NCBI GenBank assembly: GCA_965197555.1
Contig: OZ240213.1
Coordinates: 3,162,001 to 3,226,000 of the forward strand
Reading direction: 5' to 3'
Source: G965197555 sp965197555
GTDB lineage: Bacteria; Chloroflexota; Dehalococcoidia; Lucifugimonadales; UBA3495
Length of the DNA stretch: 64,000 nucleotides
Shown here piece after piece: positions 62,201 through 64,000 of the stretch. A program made the translations under genes and the position numbers. A model generated the notes under the pieces. The model was not told where the DNA came from. It did not search any database and saw only the letters and a list, made by a program, of their open reading frames with translations. Numbering within the stretch: position 1 is the first letter of the stretch; each line of letters opens with the position of its first letter.

Positions 62201-63536
62201 GTGTTCAGGCCCGGTAACTCCATCCGAGTTGTCCGATAACTTGGGCATCCCGGATGGGGATGTCGACCTTGCTCTTAATCAACTGGAGCATGAAGGCCTA
62301 GTATTGCGGGGGACCTTTAGGCCCGACGCAACCGGCCAAGAATACTGTGACCGGCGAATCCTGGCCCGTATCCACCGCGCCACCATCGGCCAACTGCGCC
62401 GCGACGTGGAGCCGGTAACGCCAGCCACCTTCATGCGGTTCCTCTTTCAGTGGCAACACGCGGTTACACGCAGTTGGCTCCATGGAGAAGGCGGTCTCCT
62501 CGATGTTGTGGAAATGCTCCAAGGATTTGAGGTGCCTGCCGGCGCTTTGGAGTCCGAGGTCCTCCCAGCCAGAGTGGCCGACTATCGGCCAACGATGCTG
62601 GACAAGCTCAGCCTGAGCGGCGAAATAGTCTGGGGACGGCTGGCGTCTCGGAAGGACAACGGCGCTCATCAGGGTGGCCGGGGCTCCCTTAACCGCACCA
62701 CACCCATTTCCCTGGGTCAGAGAGAGGCGCTGAGTTGGTTGCTTGATGACGTCCATGAGGATACATCCCACTTATCCGGGGTAGCCCGCCAGATTCTAGC
62801 CGTCTTGGACCGCCGCGGGGCATCCTTCTTGCCCGAGTTGGTGTCTGGTACCCAGCAATTGCCGTCGGAGGTGGAGGAGGGGCTGTGGCAATTGGCCGCC
62901 TCCGGCCGTGTTACTTCCGATAGCCTTGAAGCAGTGCGCAGCCGGATCAAAGGCAACCCCGACCGGGGCAGAAGAGCAGCCAGGCTAAGGCGTTCCGGAC
63001 GCCCAAGGCAGAGTAGCTACAGCCGGTGGTCTTTGCTAGAGGCTATTGAAGCCGATGCCAACCCCGTCGAAGCCAAGGCGCGCCAGCTCCTTCGGCGTTA
63101 CGGCATTCTTTTCCCCGAGATCTTGGTGCGAGAGCCCATGGCGCCAAGATGGCGGGAGTTGCTGCAAGCACTGCGAAGACTGGAGGCCAGAGGAGAGATC
63201 CGTGGGGGGCGGTTCGTCGGCGGGTTCGTCGGTGAACAGTTTGCTTTGCCTGAAGCCGTGGACATGGTCCGCAGCATCAAGGCTCGAGGACTGACTGGTG
63301 AGCGCACAGTGCTCTCGGCATGTGACCCCCTGAATTTGATCGGCGTGGTCACTCCGGGGGTACGAGTATCGGCAGTCCTAGGCAACCGCGTAGTATTCGA
63401 AGACGGTATTCCCTTGGGTTCCTGGGAGAATGGTAGCTTGATTAACCGGGCACGGCTGGGAGAAGCGGACCTGACCAATATAAATGGCCTTTTGGACCTG
63501 GAGCCCGTTGAGCCCGCAGGCGTGATGCCGGACTAG
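59220..63536 (+). CDS. lhr: Lhr-type large ATP-dependent helicase
   Basis: 1438 residues, close to the full-length bacterial Lhr (about 1500). The first 600 or so are helicase: motif I APTGSGKTLAAF, II DEIHSV, III GLSATQRP, IV VFVNTRRLVERVAHRL, VI LLQRIGRSGHTVGG. Then Lhr-core winged helix and beta-barrel (60.4-61.7 kb), followed by the long C-terminal part (VEPPDHPLVFETMRDCLTDA onward) of tandem winged helices known for bacterial Lhr. It moves 3' to 5' on single-stranded DNA and unwinds RNA-DNA hybrids; DNA repair. Stands alone. Confidence 0.94.
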   Translation: MPLSQFHPIIQEWFNSRFEAPTEAQAAGWPAIAQGQHTLIAAPTGSGKTLAAFLTCLDNLVRTGLEDGLPDATQVVYVSPLKALSNDIQKNLATPLEEISALAQKRGTPIPEIRTAVRTGDTKPAERQRMAKRPPHILITTPESFYILLTSKSGRQGLKSARTLILDEIHSVADDKRGSHLALSVERLCALADGPVTRIGLSATQRPIDEMARFLVGDQHISQNNVPNCLVVNSGHSRTIDLDIHMPDKELGPIATHELWAETLDSIAKLTADHATTLVFVNTRRLVERVAHRLSERLGEDAVVAHHGSLSRDIRLAAENKLKQGQVKVCVATASLELGIDIGVVDLVCQLGSPRSIGLLLQRIGRSGHTVGGTPKGRLFPLTRDELVECTALLRAVRRGNLDTLRIQPWPLDILAQQIVAACVSEEWHEDDLYDLCRRAYPYRKLPRDQFDQVVKVLSEGFASRQGRGSALLHRDGINRKIRGRRGAGISSMASGGAIPDSGDYDVITEPGDTFVGTVNEDFAIESMGGDVFLLGNTPWRIKRVESGRVRVEDAQGMAPTIPFWLGEAPGRTGELSEEVTQLREGINERLDHPRQAEEWVTTEAGVQAEASRQVVAYLEEGKRVLGVIPTGRKLVAERFFDESGGMQLVIHAPFGSKINRAWGLALRKRICRTFDLELQASATDDGLNFSLGPQLSFPQDEIFTYLNSRNIEEVLRQAALQSPLFQTRWRWNATRALAVLRHNGGKKVPSPLQRMRSDDLLAAVFPAQVQCQDNAGIGPVEPPDHPLVFETMRDCLTDAMDLEGLCKVLASIEQGDIEVYARDTVQPSVFSHQILNAMPYAFLDDAPLEERRARAVSLRRSLPESTQDLARLDAQVIATESSNAWPRVRDLAELHDALLVLGILPLSTVYNAGTVPTYEEVSAWMDRLAQDHRAYRLVNPTGSGSWVAAESLALVRTAFPNAEFDPEPPPDLLNATETTYEDAVLTLVRGWVECSGPVTPSELSDNLGIPDGDVDLALNQLEHEGLVLRGTFRPDATGQEYCDRRILARIHRATIGQLRRDVEPVTPATFMRFLFQWQHAVTRSWLHGEGGLLDVVEMLQGFEVPAGALESEVLPARVADYRPTMLDKLSLSGEIVWGRLASRKDNGAHQGGRGSLNRTTPISLGQREALSWLLDDVHEDTSHLSGVARQILAVLDRRGASFLPELVSGTQQLPSEVEEGLWQLAASGRVTSDSLEAVRSRIKGNPDRGRRAARLRRSGRPRQSSYSRWSLLEAIEADANPVEAKARQLLRRYGILFPEILVREPMAPRWRELLQALRRLEARGEIRGGRFVGGFVGEQFALPEAVDMVRSIKARGLTGERTVLSACDPLNLIGVVTPGVRVSAVLGNRVVFEDGIPLGSWENGSLINRARLGEADLTNINGLLDLEPVEPAGVMPD

Positions 63537-63574
63537 CCTTCTTCTCTCACCACCCACGCTGTGACCCCTTCGAG

Positions 63575-63800
63575 GCCGCCGTCCCCCCTTCCGTCATTCC
63601 CACCCCCAATCCGTCATTCCCGCGCACGCTCGAACCCAGAGGCACCCATCCCAAGACCCTCCGCCCCCTTCCCGTCATTCCCGCCCCCGTCCGTCATTCC
63701 CGCCCCCGTCCGTCATTCCCGCCCCCGTCCGTCATTCCCGCCCCCTTCCGTCATTCCACCACAGCCGGGAACCCAGAGAGGCACCCACATTCCCGCGCAG
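63575..63800. repeat. CATTCC-type repeat cluster at the window end
   Basis: Copies of GTCATTCCCGCCCCCGTCC (four in a row at about 63677-63735), plus GTCATTCCACCACAGCCGGG and others. After it, GTCCTAC / GTAGGAC (63834-63861) could form a hairpin. The last 140 bases show no feature. Confidence 0.75.
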
Positions 63801-64000
63801 CCGTCCCCCCTCCGTCATTTGTATGTTGCGGATGTCCTACGAAAGGTGCAAATTGTAGGACGGATGGGAGGGGCGAGTCGGCCGTCATTGGGCGGACTGG
63901 GCCATTGGTCCAGTGGCGCCGAGCGGGAGTAGGACACCCCTCCCAATAGCCGGGACCTCCGAACAGATACAGGGGTATGAGACCCGCATTAGCAAGTGGG

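Overview
The window looks like one contig from a free-living, respiring bacterium, most likely a Chloroflexota (SAR202/Dehalococcoidia-like) genome. This is an inference from gene content: a futalosine-type menaquinone set, an F420 ligase, molybdenum hydroxylase genes, Lhr helicase, DUF35/SDR/TPP genes, and very many interspersed REP-like palindromes with the loop GAGCYTGTCGA. GC content is moderately high, and GTG and TTG starts are common. No 16S or ribosomal protein operon is present to settle the taxonomy.

Layout. 1-1.2 kb: 3' part of a hydantoinase B gene. 1.9-3.1 kb: small proteins (DUF1059-like, cupin, Lin0512 family). 3.2-7.4 kb: a molybdate locus, with an XRE-PBP regulator divergent from modABC. 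7.7 kb: a zinc-ribbon protein with a hairpin over its start. 8.1-12.6 kb: UbiD, UbiA, UbiX, a retropepsin-like protease and MenG, which I read as late menaquinone synthesis; mqnA lies separately at 50.4 kb. 13-15 kb: prfA-prmC. 15.4-20.5 kb: a membrane protein, a thioredoxin-NHL protein with an in-frame TGA at its UxxC site (candidate selenoprotein), a beta-sandwich protein, dienelactone hydrolase and a GSAM-like aminotransferase. 21.5-27.4 kb: dinB, cofE, a GIY-YIG protein, pduO, hisH-hisA, GNAT and a frameshifted Nudix gene. 28.3-32.3 kb: MoaD-like protein and a three-subunit molybdenum hydroxylase whose large subunit carries an amber codon. 33-35 kb: a 33-copy 23-bp array next to an intact IS110 element. 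35.5-43.8 kb: DUF1326-DUF2182, a hypothetical protein, VOC, PanE, DUF35, SDR, CMD and a TPP enzyme. 44.6-47.6 kb: a frameshifted lipoprotein metalloprotease built of about sixteen 35-residue repeats. 47.8-49.9 kb: a dead PIN/DUF7662-like pair, an IS3 fragment and a MetF-like reductase. 50.4-54.9 kb: mqnA, peptidase MA and DppBC-type permeases. 55.8-56.0 kb: tRNA-His and tRNA-Arg. 56.3-63.5 kb: beta-propeller, amidase and Lhr helicase.

How parts fit. Molybdate uptake (3.2-7.4 kb) supplies the metal needed by the molybdenum hydroxylase at 28.6-32.3 kb. The mqn genes and MqnA point to menaquinone from chorismate by the futalosine route. CofE implies F420-dependent redox chemistry. Between almost every gene cluster lie arrays of short palindromic repeats.

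Two observations stand out. First, the NHL protein appears to be a selenoprotein: TGA falls at the nucleophilic cysteine of a WTYC-x-INC motif, and a short bacterial-SECIS-like hairpin follows. Second, the IS110 element's left end folds, by eye, into a bridge-RNA target-binding loop. Its two guides match the REP palindrome into which the element is inserted, and the match crosses the CT core. Several genes carry single disruptive lesions (amber, TAA, frameshifts), so either genome decay or assembly error must be kept in mind.
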